Shown piece after piece: positions 22,422-35,059 of a DNA stretch of 64,000 nucleotides. Where the stretch lies: positions 1,054,001 to 1,118,000 of the forward strand of contig NC_031468.1 in assembly GCF_000006565.2 (NCBI RefSeq). Direction: 5' to 3'. A program made the translations under genes and the position numbers. The notes below the pieces were generated by a model that was given only the letters and a program-made list of their open reading frames with translations, was not told the origin of the DNA and did no database searches. The DNA is from Toxoplasma gondii ME49. Its lineage: Eukaryota > Apicomplexa > Conoidasida > Eucoccidiorida > Sarcocystidae. The first letter of the stretch is position 1. Each line of letters starts with the position of its first letter.

Positions 22422-25214
22422 ATGGCAGGGCAGTGGCTGCGGCTGCTGGCGGGGGCCTCTGTGCCTATGCTTAGCCTGCCGGCGCGCTGCGACTCTCCAG
22501 CGTCTCCGTCGTCTCCTTCGTCTCCGAAAGAGCGCGTGTCTGCTCTGCTGGCTCAGCCCCCGCGTCCGTTCTCCGCCTTCTCCCCTGTCTCCACCTGGAT
22601 GTCCACCAAGTGGACCAGCTTTCGCCTCCGAACAGGCCTCCTCTCTCCCGCGGCGGTCGCCGCCTCTGCGGTCGCGTCTGCGTCTCCGGCTGCTCGCGAG
22701 GCGCCTGCGAGGAGACAGAAGGTGGTGGTTGTGGGGTCAGGCTGGGCAGCTGTCTCCTTCCTCGCGGACCTGGACATGACTCGCTACGAGCCTGTCGTCA
22801 TCTCTCCGCGCGACTACTTCACCTTCACACCGCTGCTGCCGTCCGTCTGTGTGGGGACTTTGCCTGCGAGTGCATGCATGACGGGTGTGAGGGAGTTGCT
22901 GGTTCGCGGCGGAGTGCCCTGCGGAAGTTTCTACGAAGGCCGCGTCGCGGAGATCTGCCCTACAGAGAAGAAAGTTCGCTGTCAGTCGACTCACGGGAAG
23001 GCGCAGGACGCGCGCGAATGGGAGGAGAGCTACGACTACCTCGTGGTCGCCGCGGGTGCCGATGTGAACACTTTTGGAGTCCCTGGAGTGAAGGAAAACG
23101 CGTTTTTCGTCAAGGAGTTGGAGGACGCAAGACGCCTGCGAAGCGCGCTGTTCGACGTCATCGAGACAGCTTCTGTCCCCGGCGTCTCCGAGGAAGAGAA
23201 GAAGAAACTTCTTCACTTCGTTGTCGTTGGAGCGGGTCCGACAGGCGTGGAAGTCGCCGCAGAGATCGACGACTTTTTCCAGGCCGAGGGCGCGACTCAC
23301 TTCCCGCAGCTGCGGCCTCTCGTCCGGATCACCGTGGTGGAGATGCTCCCGACAGTCCTCGCAGCCTACAACAACGACGTCCAGGCTTTCGCAAAACGCC
23401 TTCTGGAAGAGAATCCACGCGTCGACCTTTGCCTCCAGTCGCAGGTCGTCGGAGTCGGTCCAGACTCGGTCAAGGTTCGCACAAAGCGCGCCGACGGCCA
23501 GGTGGAAGAAAAGGAGATGCCCTGCGGCCTCCTCGTGTGGGCGTCGGGGATCAAGAGTCCAAAGGTCTGTCTCGACCTCGCCAGAAAGACCGCCGAGCTG
23601 CGCGAGGCTCAGCAGCAGTCGCCCGTAATCCTCGTCGACCAGCAAATGAAGGTGCGAGGCTGCGAAGGCGTCTACGCGCTCGGAGACTGCTGCAGACTCT
23701 CGCCGCCTCCTCTCGTCCAACATGCAGACACCCTGTACGAAGCCGCCACGGCGAACGGAGCAGCCAGTACGTACAGCACCAGAAGAAGCAAGGGAGAAGA
23801 AGAAAACAAGAAGAGGGAGAAGAGAGAGAGAAGAAGAGAGAGAGAAGAGAAGAGAGAGAAGAGGAGGGAGATAAGAAGAGAGAGAAGAGGAGGGAGAGAA
23901 GAGAGAGAGAAGAGAAGAGAGAGAAGAAGAGAGAGAGAAGAGGAGGGAGAGAAGAGAGAGAGAAGAGAAGAGAGAGAAGAAGAGAGAGAGAAGAGGAGAG
24001 AGAGAAGAGAAGAGAGAGAAGAAGAGAGAGAGAAGAGGAGAGAGAGAAGAAGAGAGAGAGAAGAGAAGAGAGAGAAGAGGAGGGACAGGAAGACCGAGAA
24101 GAAGAAAAGGAAGAAGAACGCGAACGAAGAGCAAGGGAAAGACAGCGCAGGCAGAGAGAACGGTGATTGAGATTTGACCTGCCAGCGAATTGCGAGCTGC
24201 GCGCTTCGTCTTTCAGGCACTGACTGGCTGGAGAGAGAGGCGCCGAAACTGAGCACTGTCTTCCCTCAACTGGCCAGCAGCAAATACGACTTTTCCCAGA
24301 AGCCGCGTCAAACGCAAATGACAAAGGAGCAGTTCGTGAAACTTCTTGCGGTGAGTGGAGCGCATTTGCTTCGTTCCTTTCCTTCACTGGGAAGCGGAAT
24401 TCTCGTTCTCTTTGAGCAGGCGCTCGTGTGTAGGTTCCTCTCTTCTGACTTCCCCCTTCTCCCCGCCGATAGAGGAGCGTTGCTGTAGCGGGCGTCGTAG
24501 ATCTTCCGCGCGCATTGCATCCTCAGTCCTGGGTGCCTGTCTTCTCTGCATGGTGTGTGTCTGCGAGCTTCCACTCCTCGGCGTTCAGAGGAGACCAAGT
24601 GAGGCAGGCATCTGGCAGCGGTCCGTTGTCTTTCCGCCTCGCGCTTCTTCGTCTGTGCCTCTCCTGTCTTCCCGCGTCTATCCATCTGCTTCGCGTATGC
24701 GTTTAAGAGCTGCTTTCACTCTCTGTGTGGCTGTTCCCCCTCTCGGGGCGGCGCGGTGTGGACTCTTCTTCGCTGCGGGTGTCTCCGCCCCCACTGCGAC
24801 TCACAACGTCTTTGCATCTGCACGGCTGCTCTGCAGGACATCGACGCGGCGTACCGCGCTCCGGCGCCGACGGCGCAGAACGCGAAGCAGGCAGGTCGCT
24901 ACTTGGCGCAGACGTTCAACGCGTTTCCGAGTGTCGAGGAGAAGCGCCGAGCGCCTGCGTTTGTGAACCAGACGCGCGGGGCGCTGGTCTACCTCGGGCA
25001 TGGGCAAGCAGCTGCAGACATCGAAGGATGGAGGACGTTCTTGGGCGGCGCGGCGACGCTGCTGCTGTGGAAGGCGGCGTACCTCCAGATGCAGTTGACT
25101 TTGCACAACGCCGTCGCGTGCCTGGGCGGGTGGCTGCGAACCAGTCTGGTCGGCAGGGCCGTCTGCCGAGAGCACCTCGACGGAGAGACTGTGTACGGCG
25201 ACCGACGCAAGTGA
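22422..25214 (+). CDS. NDH2: Type II (alternative) NADH:quinone dehydrogenase, mitochondrial
   Basis: Three exons, 22422-23766, 24217-24350 and 24837-25214, in phase, 618 residues. NDH2 is a single-subunit, rotenone-insensitive FAD enzyme. It moves electrons from NADH to ubiquinone at the inner mitochondrial membrane without pumping protons, and apicomplexans use it in place of complex I. Seen: a Ser/Ala/Arg-rich N terminus suited to mitochondrial targeting (1-100), the first dinucleotide fold VVVVGSGWAA (101-110), the NADH fold VVVGAGPTGVE (267-277), the FAD-contact motif YALGDCC (418-424), the family segment QAGRYLAQTF and GALVYLGHGQA, and the C-terminal membrane-anchoring helix with WKAAYLQMQ. 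The ATG has a strong context (CACCATGG). The frame is open upstream, but that sequence is low complexity. Coccidia usually have two NDH2 isoforms; which one this is cannot be decided here. Confidence 0.96.
23800..24095. repeat. GAGA/AGAGGAGG purine minisatellite in NDH2 intron 1
   Basis: Nearly 300 bases of pure purine in the sense strand. Units such as AGAGAGAAGAGGAGGGAGAG repeat imperfectly. Nothing else in the window has such a long purine run in the sense strand of an intron. Confidence 0.88.
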
Positions 25215-25587
25215 AGGCTGTCGCCGCGTCGAGCAGGACCGCGAACGGCGGGGGGAGGGCAGGACCAGAGAGCGAAGAGCGACAAGTCGAAGATGCGGCC
25301 TTTCGAAGAGGGCGGCGGAGAGACGAGGCAGAGAGACAGAGCGAGTCTCGGCGAAACTTGTGAAGGATCCCGGGCCGATTGCTTTTTTCAACGTGTCTTC
25401 CGCGGCTGACGGAGCCTAGCGAAGTGTAACTGAGAGAGCCAGCGAGCGTTCTCTCTCGGAATGACAAATCCGACTTTCTGTACACTTTCCACCTGACTCT
25501 GCCGCGTGAGCACATGGGGTCCTCCTGTGTGAGATGAGAATCCTGGAAACCCGGGAAAATTTCGTCCTTCCTCGAATACTTGTGTAA

Positions 25588-25618
<31 letters not shown>

Positions 25619-26945
25619 TATATATAGATATATATATGTATATATAGATATATGTGTGTGTATGTGCATGTACCGAGGGTGTGGTCTTGGCCTCTTGAGA
25701 CATCTAGAGTGTCTGCATTTCTTGACTTTTGTTTTTTTTCCCCGATTTTTTGTCTCATTTGAGTGTCCGCGCGCGGCGTCTCGTCGCAGTCGCACAGGCG
25801 ATTCTGGCGCTCCGAGAAAAAGGCCTCTCGAAAAGTTTTTTCAGAAAAAGTACGTGCTTCGGAGACCTCGGCAAGGGGCCGGGCAAAGGAGACACCTGAG
25901 GAAGGTGCAGCGTTCGTCAGTGTCTCGAGAATGTCTCTCTCTCGCGCATGCTCGCGTCGTCAGTCTCTCAGTGCAACGTCCTTCTTGCTGGAGACCAGCC
26001 AGGCGCAGAGCCGCTCGGGTCTGGCGACGTGGAACCGTCGAAAAAGTCACAGGTTTCTGTGACTTTCAGGTTTTGCGTGAAATCCATTTGGAGGGAGAGG
26101 GTAGCTAGAAGAGGCTCTACAAACTTGCACAACAAAAAGGAGGCTCAGCTGCTGTTGTCAAAAATTTGAAACGTTTGAATCCGTTAAGTGAGAAAACACT
26201 TAAACCCTCCGCAGTCTCTGTGCGGAAGAAGCGGTAATCGCCTCACAGTTGACCTAGGCACAGCGAGAGACGCTCGACTTTGAACGAGAGACGAGAGACG
26301 CCCTAATTCGAGAGGCGGCATGGGTCCTGTTTTGTGGTGAAGCTCTGAGTCGCTCGGCGGTCGATCTGGGGGGAGTTTACTCTCGTGTCGACAGAGGAGG
26401 GATCATTTGATATATCGATGCGCGCCTCTCTATTTTCGAAGCTGCGCGCCAGGGGACTTGCCGCCAGTGTTTGACAGCAAAGGAAACGGCGTTTATCGCT
26501 CCCTCGTTTTCCTCCCCTGTCCGTCACCTTCTGCTTCGTTCACGGAGAGAAGAAAAGCGCTTATCTCACTGTCAAGGAGAAATGCGATTTCACCGAGAGC
26601 CGACTTAAACGAACCGGGTTCAGTTGCAGAAGGAAAGAGTCGGTCGAAGCCGACAGACGGCCCAGAGCGGCGGAGACACACGCGGGAGGGAGAAGAAAAA
26701 CGAGAAAGAGGCGCAGAAAAAAGAAGAAAAGAGAAGGTGACACTCACAAGACGCACAATTCGTCGCGAAGAGCGAGAAGCGGAAGGGGGGGAAGAGACCT
26801 GGAGGGAGAAACGTCTGTGCCTTCGAGCTTTGCCAAGATGCGACGGCGGAAGAGAAAGCGAGAAAACAGGCAAAAAAATAAAAGTAGGACAGTCCGCGAA
26901 GCCGGAAACCGAAACTTCCCCCGCTGCCTCGGCTGTCTCGACAGG
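25215..26945. other. Convergent NDH2/NMT spacer, no gene seen
   Basis: Contains the 3' UTRs of NDH2 (+) and N-myristoyltransferase (-). A TA microsatellite lies at 25590-25666. The right part (26680-26900) is purine-rich. Open frames here are Arg/Ser/Lys-rich, overlap on both strands and match no family I know. Confidence 0.55.
25590..25666. repeat. TA/TAGATA microsatellite
   Basis: (TA)n followed by TATAGATATATA units and a short GT run. Confidence 0.88.
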
Positions 26946-27530
26946 CTACAGCAGAACGAGTCCTACATCGCTGTGCTTCATCTGAAAAAGCGCAGAGTGG
27001 AGAAAGACGACAGTCGCAGAAGAAAACAAAAAAGAACTGCAGCTAGTGCAGCGGAGACGAAAGCAAACGACAGGCGTGGAACGTTGTGCGAGGAAGAAAA
27101 AAGAGAAAAAGGAAGAAAGAGAAAGAAGAAAGACCGAGCACTTTTTAGGCAAAAGAAGACACACGCGTGAGAGAAGATCGAGGTAAAGAAAGAGCACCAG
27201 CTGAGAATAAAGACAGAGGGAAACACAGCAAAGCAGACATTCGAGAAGCGAAAAGTGACCTCTGTTTGCGGGAGTACTACCCCCCAACGCATAGTGTTGA
27301 TGTGAATCCTAGATAGAAATATAGAGACAAAAAAAGCCTACTTCCGGGCAGCGCCAGTTGTAAATGTAGTAACGCAAAAATCCATCTCCAATTCCAAACT
27401 TCAAGTCCTGAAAAGAAACAAGCATGTCCAAGAGTCCTTGCTTTCGAACTCGATGGTCTCCTCCTTCTCACGCCTTCCACGCTTTACATCTGTCTGTTGC
27501 TCTATCTCTCTATGTATCTCTCTACCTGCA

Positions 27531-27572
<42 letters not shown>

Positions 27573-30500
27573 AAAATGTACAAGGCTGATGAAGAGATGT
27601 CTCGCGGTTCTAGCTGGTTCACTCCTTTTCCTCATTCCCTCGCTTTTTTCGTTTTGATCTCTTCTCATCCAACCGTGTGAAGCTCTTCAAAGTGCCTCAC
27701 TTTCCCTCGCGCTCTGGAAAGCCTTGCCTTGGAACGAACGCGAGCCTGCTTACCTCGACGAAAGATTTATTCTCCATCACATCCAGAGCGTTGAAAACGT
27801 CGAAGTCTCTGAGAAAGAAAACGAAGAAGATGCATGCCAGGTTCGTTTGCGTAGCAACTGGACGGAAGGCCGGAGAGACAAGAAACGCGCAGAGAGTCTC
27901 TGCAGGCACTCGAGGGGCAACGTACACTTTCACGAACAGAGGCGCTCTCACAGACGGCGAGAGAGGATGGACGGCGTTCATGTCGCGCGAGGAAACGGGA
28001 GACGCGCGAAGGACACAGATACGAAATCTGCGGAGACGAAGAAAGACCTTACAGCTGCTTGGCTAGACAGAGGGCGTCTTCGATGAGTTGCTTCAAGGGG
28101 ACAGTCGTCGCCACGTTGTAAAAAGAGTAAGCAGCCTGCAGGAAAAACCGAAACCGTTTCCGCATGACTTTCCTCGATTCGAGAAAAAAAACAGAGGTGT
28201 TGAGAGAACACAACACAACAATCATTCATATATATATATGTATATATATTATTCATATTTTTTTTTCTATAGTTTCTATATACATTATATATTTGCATAT
28301 ATTATATATTTAAATGTATTATATGTTTACATATGTTTTATATTTTTATATGTTTTATACTTATATCCATTTACTAATAAATGGATGTCTATGGATGTCG
28401 CGGGTGTCTTTCTCTCTGCGGACAAACGGTACTTGTTGGCGAGCGCGCATCCGCAAGTGTATGGGGAGAGATGCAGCGATGGAAGCACAAATACAGATTC
28501 GCGTGTACAGACCCGCATGCATATATCTGCAAAGGTACACTCGACGGATTGTTTCGCGGTGAGCAGAGGAGTCGCTGTGAGCATTGGACGTGTGTTTGTG
28601 TTTGAGAAACATCTCGTCGTTTTCGCTTCCTTTCCAGTTCACTTTCTCGCACCTTGATTTCCTTGTATTTCTGGTTGCCAATGACTGACGACGGAAGTTC
28701 GTAGAAGGAGATTAAGTCCGTCACCGTTCCTGGAGGCAAAGAGACTCACACTGGGTCACCTTCCCTCGAAAAAGAGGATTCTTCCCTGTAGCTTCGTCCT
28801 CCCTTTTCACTGCTCTCTAGGAAGAAAAACGCTTCCTTGTGCAGAAAGCACCCGCTCCAAGACAAGGTGTGGAAGATTCGGAGCAGACAGATGCAGCGAT
28901 TCTGCGCAGCATTCATTCGTCGAAACGCTTGCAGAGACTCTCCTGTCTCGCCCCCTCATGCAAGTGGATTTTCTTGCAGGACGGAAACTAGAGAAAGTCT
29001 CTGACGCAGTGCGGGGAGTGAGACGCGTGCCAGCGCAGAAGGAGAGACAGAGGAAACGTCGGAGACAGAAGAGAAGAAATCGAGAATCCCCGAGACAGCC
29101 AGACACCGACTCGGACGGAGTCACGCAGCTGGAGGAAGAAGAAGCGAGACATTGAGAGCGAAAGAACGAGAAAGACAAACACAGAGAGATGTAGATCGAG
29201 GTGGAACAGCTAGAAGAGAGAGACGTAAATCGGACTCGACGGAGATGAAGAGAGCTAGAGACAAAAAGCCAACGCGCCTGGATCTGATTATGGAGACGCA
29301 CCTAGTGAGACCGAATGCGAAAAAGACAAAGGAGCAGAAACACCACAAGAAACTCGGTTCCAGCCACCTACCTTTCGTGCTGGTGCGTACGTACACGTGA
29401 ACGACGCCTTCTCTCGGAAGAAGCCAGTGAGCGACTTCCTCTTGTGTGAATTCGCAGTGAAGTTTGAAATTCCTGCAAAAGAAAAAAGGGACTAGAGAGG
29501 ACGCAAGAGATTAGCAAAAGGAAATTCAAAAAAGAACAGACTACGGCGCACATAAACTGTGGCGGAGAAGACTCACATTATACACGCATATAGATAGAGA
29601 GAGAGTCGCACAAAGAGATAGAAAATCTGATACGTATCTACATAAACAATGAAATTTAGATCTGGTTAGAGAATTGAATTTACATTTACAGAGAGAGTTA
29701 CAACTAAGTATAGCGAATTGCAATTATATCTGAAGAACTACAATTACTTCCAGACAGGGAAATAAAATTACATCTAGAGAAGTAAAAGTATATATGTATA
29801 GAGAACTAAAATTGTATCCAGATACAGAACTGAAATTACATCTAGAGAATTAGATGTGTACAGAGACAGGCAGGTATGCAGGTATGAAAACAGCGCGAGG
29901 ACGGCCACTAATCTGCCAGGCAATCTTTGAAAATCCGAAATTCGTCTTTTGAGAAATCACAAAGTGACATGCGCGAGCACTGCCACAGCGCGAGAAGCAA
30001 AACCGAAAAAGTGAGGGAACAGAGAAGAGAGCAACGAATAGGAAGAGAGGAGAGACGAAAACAACGAGGAAGAAGAGAGGAGAGAAGAAGAGAACAACGA
30101 AGAAGAGAGGAGCGATAAAGAGAGCCGAGGAGAGAGAACCACAGAGAAAAAGAAAAGGTTGAAGAAATGTGTGTGCATGTTACTTTCGAAGACTGGCCGT
30201 ACCTTAAGTAGTTCGACAGAAGTTTGTGAATGTGAGGCACATCTTCCGGTTTCGCAGGTCTGAGTCCGGGAGTCGAGGGACTTTCTTTCACCTGAAAATC
30301 CGAGCACTACTTCATTTTCTGTGGTTCATTCGCAGGGATTTCTTCTCTCCTTCTCGCCTCTTTTCGGACGCTTCCCTTACGCCACCAGAAAGAAAGAAAA
30401 CGCTGTCTACGAGACGCAGTTGACAGAGACGCGGAGGCGCTTGGGTCTCGGTGCTGCGTCACTCGAGCGACAGGAGAGCTTTCCTCTTTTTCAGAAACCT

Positions 30501-33226
30501 CGTGAAGCTGCAGATTCTTCTCCACAGTGGACTGCCTTCGAGGTTTCCTCCTCTCTTCCTTTGCGGAAGGAAAGACGAAACATACGCCAGACCAGGCAAA
30601 CGATCCGCACCCTCCCAAACACAAAGAGAGACGGACAGCCTCACGGAAACACACAGCAAAAAGCGAGAGTCAACAAGGAGCGCGAAAAGATACACAGATG
30701 CAAGGTGTACAGGCAGCCGCCTCGGTGAAGATAGATTGAAGATGCACACAAATTTTAAAGTTCACATACGCGCATCCTTCTATGTACAGAATTTACACCT
30801 ATATGCATACACATATATACATATATACATATACAGATCGGTCCATGGGCATATACATTTGAATGCATATATACATATATATATATATATATGTATATTT
30901 GTTGATGAGGAAATGGCTGCAGGGATTGAGAAGAACGCATAGATAGACAGACGGATAGAAAGATGAAGAAGTAGATCATTATCCGCCATAGATGTGTATA
31001 GAAAGTTGATTTTATGAGTGACTGATGAGCAACAAGTTCCCTGAAATGGCGTGCGACTGCGACTTACACGGTAGAGTTTTATGGATCTGCTGATGGTCAT
31101 CCGCTCGCTGAGTCCGCTGAAGCCGACTTCAATTAATTTTTTTGGATTCAGGGATCGATGCCAGTAGCGACACTGGGCTACGGGAGTTGGGAGCACCACG
31201 CCTGCTGTATAGACAGCCTGCCAGATGCTGCGGAGGTTCACGCGTCTTGTGATTTCCTTGATGAGAACCTGGAGAAAAGCCAAGCAAAAGGAAGAAAAAA
31301 GAAAGAAGAAAGGTGGAGAGAGAGAGACAGACAAGGCGAGGAGAAGGGACCTCCTTTCCACCTCCAAGAAGCAGGAAGAAAGAGAATTCATCTCCGTCTT
31401 CCCCAGTCTGGCGACGAGAGGAGGTTCACAGCTGCATCAGAGAAGGGCATCACCGCAGAGACACACTTCGAACAGAGAAAGAAGGAAGGAACAAGGAGAA
31501 AAGCGAGGAAGAAGAGAGACGGACGTGAAAGAGCGCATGGCGGAGACCACTGAGAACTTGTGCAGCAAGAAAAGAGAAGAAAGAGAGAAAAACAGGGAAC
31601 AGAAGAGACAGCGAGATTCAAGCCGAGGGAGGAAAAAGAAGAAAAGGCACTGGAGAGTGAAGGGGGAAGGATGAAACGAGGGAAAGAAGTACAGAGGATG
31701 AAAGAGAGACAGTGAGAGATGTGTGGAAGAAGAGAGAGGCAACCGGAAAGAAAAGGAGACGGAGGGATAGCGAAGAAGAGGTTAGACGAGAGGAAATCCG
31801 CGGGAACGATCTGGCGTTTACCGGCGCAAGACGCTTGGACCGAAGCTTTTTGTGTACGCAAAGAAAATTCACTTCGGCCATCGGAACGCTGTCGGAGAAG
31901 ACGCGAATCTGCGAGGGCGTCGCGGTGATGAAGCCAACAAGCTGAAAAGGACAAAGAAAGGAGGAAGGACCTCCACAAAGTACACTGTAGCACCAAAGCA
32001 GTCGAAGAAGACGAGAGAGCTTCCACGCTCAGGCGCAGAAAAGAAGCGACAGAGAGGAGGAAGAGAGGAAGAAGAGAAGAAAAGAAGGAGGGGGCAAGGT
32101 CAGAGATGCACAGTGCGACGAGGAGAGAGATGACAAAGGTGGAAAGAAAAACCGAAGAAAAAAGGATCTTGCAGCTACCTTGTTCGTCGAGGAGACTCGG
32201 ACGCCAATGACCCAATCGCGATGGCAACCTGGAGCTGTGAGCGCCCAGTCGAGAAAGTCCGCAGAATAATTAAAGCGAAATAAATTGTCGTCGTCTTCCA
32301 CGTAGTGTTGACTGAGAAGATCGTACACCTGAACAAAGCATGTGCATCTTGCAGATCCAAAAAAACGCATCCACTCACAGCCATAACGGCATGTAGACAC
32401 ATGCAATTATCTACATGCATATCTACATACATACATATACATACATTCAAATACATACATTCAAATACATACATATACATGCAAATACATACATGCATGC
32501 ATACAACCATACATACACACATCCAGATATACATACAACCATATATACATACATATGTGTATTGACTGATTTGAAGATAGCGAGACAGAGGTAGACAGAA
32601 CGACAGACATCGATACATGCGCCTATAGATGCGTATACGCAGGCATGTCGAACTGCTCACATGTACGCAGCCATACAGATTCTCCTACGTGTATACACTT
32701 TTGTGTGCATGAGGAAGGAACAGTCGAACTGTTATTCAATCGCAAAGGTCTTTGCTTTTCTCCCTTTCTTTTTTGTTTACCTCCTTCAGCTCCTCAGGAT
32801 CCCTCACGTCGCACTCGCACCAGACAAAGCCATCGGGGAGCTTGTACGGCTCCTAAGCGCATGCGCACAAAAAATAAAAATAGCAAAAGGTTCCAGATCG
32901 CACTTTCAGATCCCCAAAGATGTGTCTGTAGAGATGAATAAACTCGAGAGGTCAAGATAGACAACATAGACAAGATAGACAGACACACATCTACAAAGGC
33001 ATACGGGCAGAAATACGTGTATATACATATATATATATATATGTAAATGTATGAATATCGACATGGGGACAGACAAATAGAAACTTGCAGACGTATCTTG
33101 ATATCGAGATGCAGGAGACAATTACAGCGACACGCAGACCTGGGCGTCTAAATAAAGGCAGATCGCTCTGTTGAAGTTAAGGTGCATAAAGACACACCTA
33201 CGTATGTATATATATATATATATGCA

Positions 33227-33282
<56 letters not shown>

Positions 33283-35059
33283 GCAGTCGATACATACGGA
33301 TTCAGCAATCCGTTAATTTATCGGAATGGTGTCTTATCCAAGCATATATATATATATATATACATAGAGTTTAGATACAGATAGAGTTATATGTAGAGGC
33401 GAACGCCGAAACTCGAGACAGAGAAGAAAGGCAGAGGCTTTGATCAGAAGCGCAGGTGAAGTGTGGCAAGTCGACTTCTCTTGGCACCTACGGAGCGCAC
33501 TTGGTCGACAGTTTTCGTCTCGATCGGCCCTTCTTTCTGTCAAAAAAACACCCGCGTGGACAGCCGAAAGACAGAGCATCCGGAAATGCAGAATCGGAGA
33601 AATGTGGGCGTCCACTCGAGTCTCCTTTTTGCACCCTTAGTGTCCTCGGATGTTTTTTCTGGACTGGAACACGACCGTTCCCCCCGTCTCTTCGTGTGAA
33701 AATGCAAGACGTCTCCTCCCCCCGTCAACGAAGAGACGCGACGCCTCGAGACGAAGCAGGCATCGCTGGAGTTCAGCTTCCAGCACGAGAACAGGCAGCC
33801 CACTGCGTGTGTGTAATACGTCACTTTCTAGGTGAAACGGAGAAGCGCGTTTGTGAACAGGAGAGAGTCCTGCTCCAAAAATCCAAGGGGGACGAAAGCG
33901 TCCTTTCCTCTCAACGAGAAGAGACGCCTTTTCCCAGACGAGAAAGCGAGGCTCATCGCCGAACGAAAAAAACATTTTAGAAACTTACTCCTTCCTTAGG
34001 TTCGTTCAGTTTCGGGACTGGCTGGGTATCCCAGAAGGTGTGTGGCGCGAAGGGCGGTGAGACGCCTTTATTGCTCACGCGCATTTCTGAGAAAAAAAGC
34101 GACAGCGACACTGGATCTCGCGTAAAGATCCCCCCCTCCTCCAGGTAACCTTCGCCGTTTTCCAACGACAGACGGATTTTCTGAGTCGAGAGACACACAG
34201 CTGCATGGACGGCGAACAGACGCGAGAAGCCTTATCCAAAATTCTCCAAGATTAACGGCAACGTTCTGAACACCGCTCACGCATCACTTTATTGGCCACT
34301 GAAGATCCTTCAGTTCCCACTGCATTTCTGATTTTCGATTTCTCAGCTTAATCGAACCAGGCGTTTTCCCTGCGTCTCCGCTCAATAAAGAATGCCAAGG
34401 ATCCAGCGAGGTTCGTCGACCACACCACAGAGGGTCTTAGAAAAAAAACGAGGGAGAAGAACTTTCAGAAACACGATAGATCCAGGAGGATGTTAACTTT
34501 AAGAGATTACCGACGACACCAGTCCAAGACGTCTTCCTATGCTTTTGCCCTCGTGTGAATTGTTCTCCGACTAGTCTCCTTCCTGGATCGCCCTCTGCCT
34601 CTCCTGTCTTGTTCTCCCTTCTTTTTCTGTTTTGTCCTCACTTCCAGTGCTGGCTGCTACTTCCCTTCTTCTTTGTGCATCCACTGGGTTGTGATGGTGA
34701 TCCCCCGCATGTGAAGCGACACCTTTGTCAGTTCAGTATTCACCGGTTGGTGATTTGTTTTTTGATTTTTCTCTTACCACATCCCTATATTATTGATATT
34801 TATAACATTTAGCTTCTTCGGTGCCTCGCTGCGTCGAAAGACTCGCAGACTTGCTCTCACCTCGCATGAGCGAAATCAGTTGGCCTTGAGAGGTGAGAGC
34901 CCCTCGATCCTTTCCAGTCTTGTCTCCGGTTCCTTCTTTCTTCTCTGCGTTCTCGGAAACGGACGAAGAGTTTCCTTCTGTTTTCGTCTCAACCTCGAGC
35001 GCCGGAGCAGCTACGCCGTCCTTCGATAGGTCTGCCCCTACGGTGTGGGTCTCCGCCAT
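26946..35059 (-). CDS. NMT: Glycylpeptide N-tetradecanoyltransferase (N-myristoyltransferase)
   Basis: Fourteen exons: 35059-34861, 34086-33989, 33536-33492, 32852-32781, 32328-32179, 31941-31822, 31268-31068, 30291-30203, 29472-29372, 28729-28653, 28135-28053, 27808-27754, 27407-27342, 26981-26946. All phases agree; 1392 bases, 463 residues. NMT transfers myristate from myristoyl-CoA to N-terminal glycine, directing kinases and motility proteins to membranes. Landmarks are in family order: [13 protein letters not shown] (84-96), [62 protein letters not shown] with LIKEITRRV (CoA site), [77 protein letters not shown] and a C terminus ending GLVLL. In this family the terminal carboxylate acts as catalytic base. 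Exon 3 (45 bases) and exon 14 (36 bases) are easy to miss. The start has a good context (AAAAGATGG). Confidence 0.97.
27534..27570. repeat. TA microsatellite in NMT intron
   Basis: Uninterrupted (TA)n between NMT exons 12 and 13. Confidence 0.92.
28227..28400. repeat. AT-rich degenerate TA tract in NMT intron
   Basis: TA runs, a T-rich stretch and imperfect ATATGTTTTATATTT units in the intron between exons 10 and 11. Confidence 0.75.
29640..29870. repeat. Degenerate GAACTNAAATTACATCTAGA-type repeat in NMT intron
   Basis: Roughly six to eight diverged units of about 22-35 bases, each built around GAA(C/T)T..AATTACATCTAGAGA, run head to tail between NMT exons 8 and 9. The spacing is irregular, so this is an old or rapidly drifting array. 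Confidence 0.65.
30795..30898. repeat. TACATA/TA microsatellite in NMT intron
   Basis: Imperfect ACATATATACAT units end in (TA)n between NMT exons 7 and 8. Confidence 0.8.
32410..32560. repeat. (ACAT)n-type tetranucleotide tract in NMT intron
   Basis: Imperfect ACATACAT units with two ACATTCAAATACAT repeats and CATGCATGC interruptions, between NMT exons 4 and 5. Confidence 0.82.
33207..33363. repeat. Multiple TA microsatellites in NMT intron
   Basis: Three (TA)n blocks separated by single C or G bases (33207-33284) and a fourth at 33343-33363, between NMT exons 3 and 4. These are the last TA microsatellites before a gap of about 15 kb. Confidence 0.9.

Noticed and set aside
22737..24134. 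465-codon minus-strand frame opposite NDH2
   Set aside because: Antisense shadow of a GC-rich coding exon plus the purine repeat; its first 130 residues are pure Leu/Ser/Phe from the GA tract and the rest has no motif.
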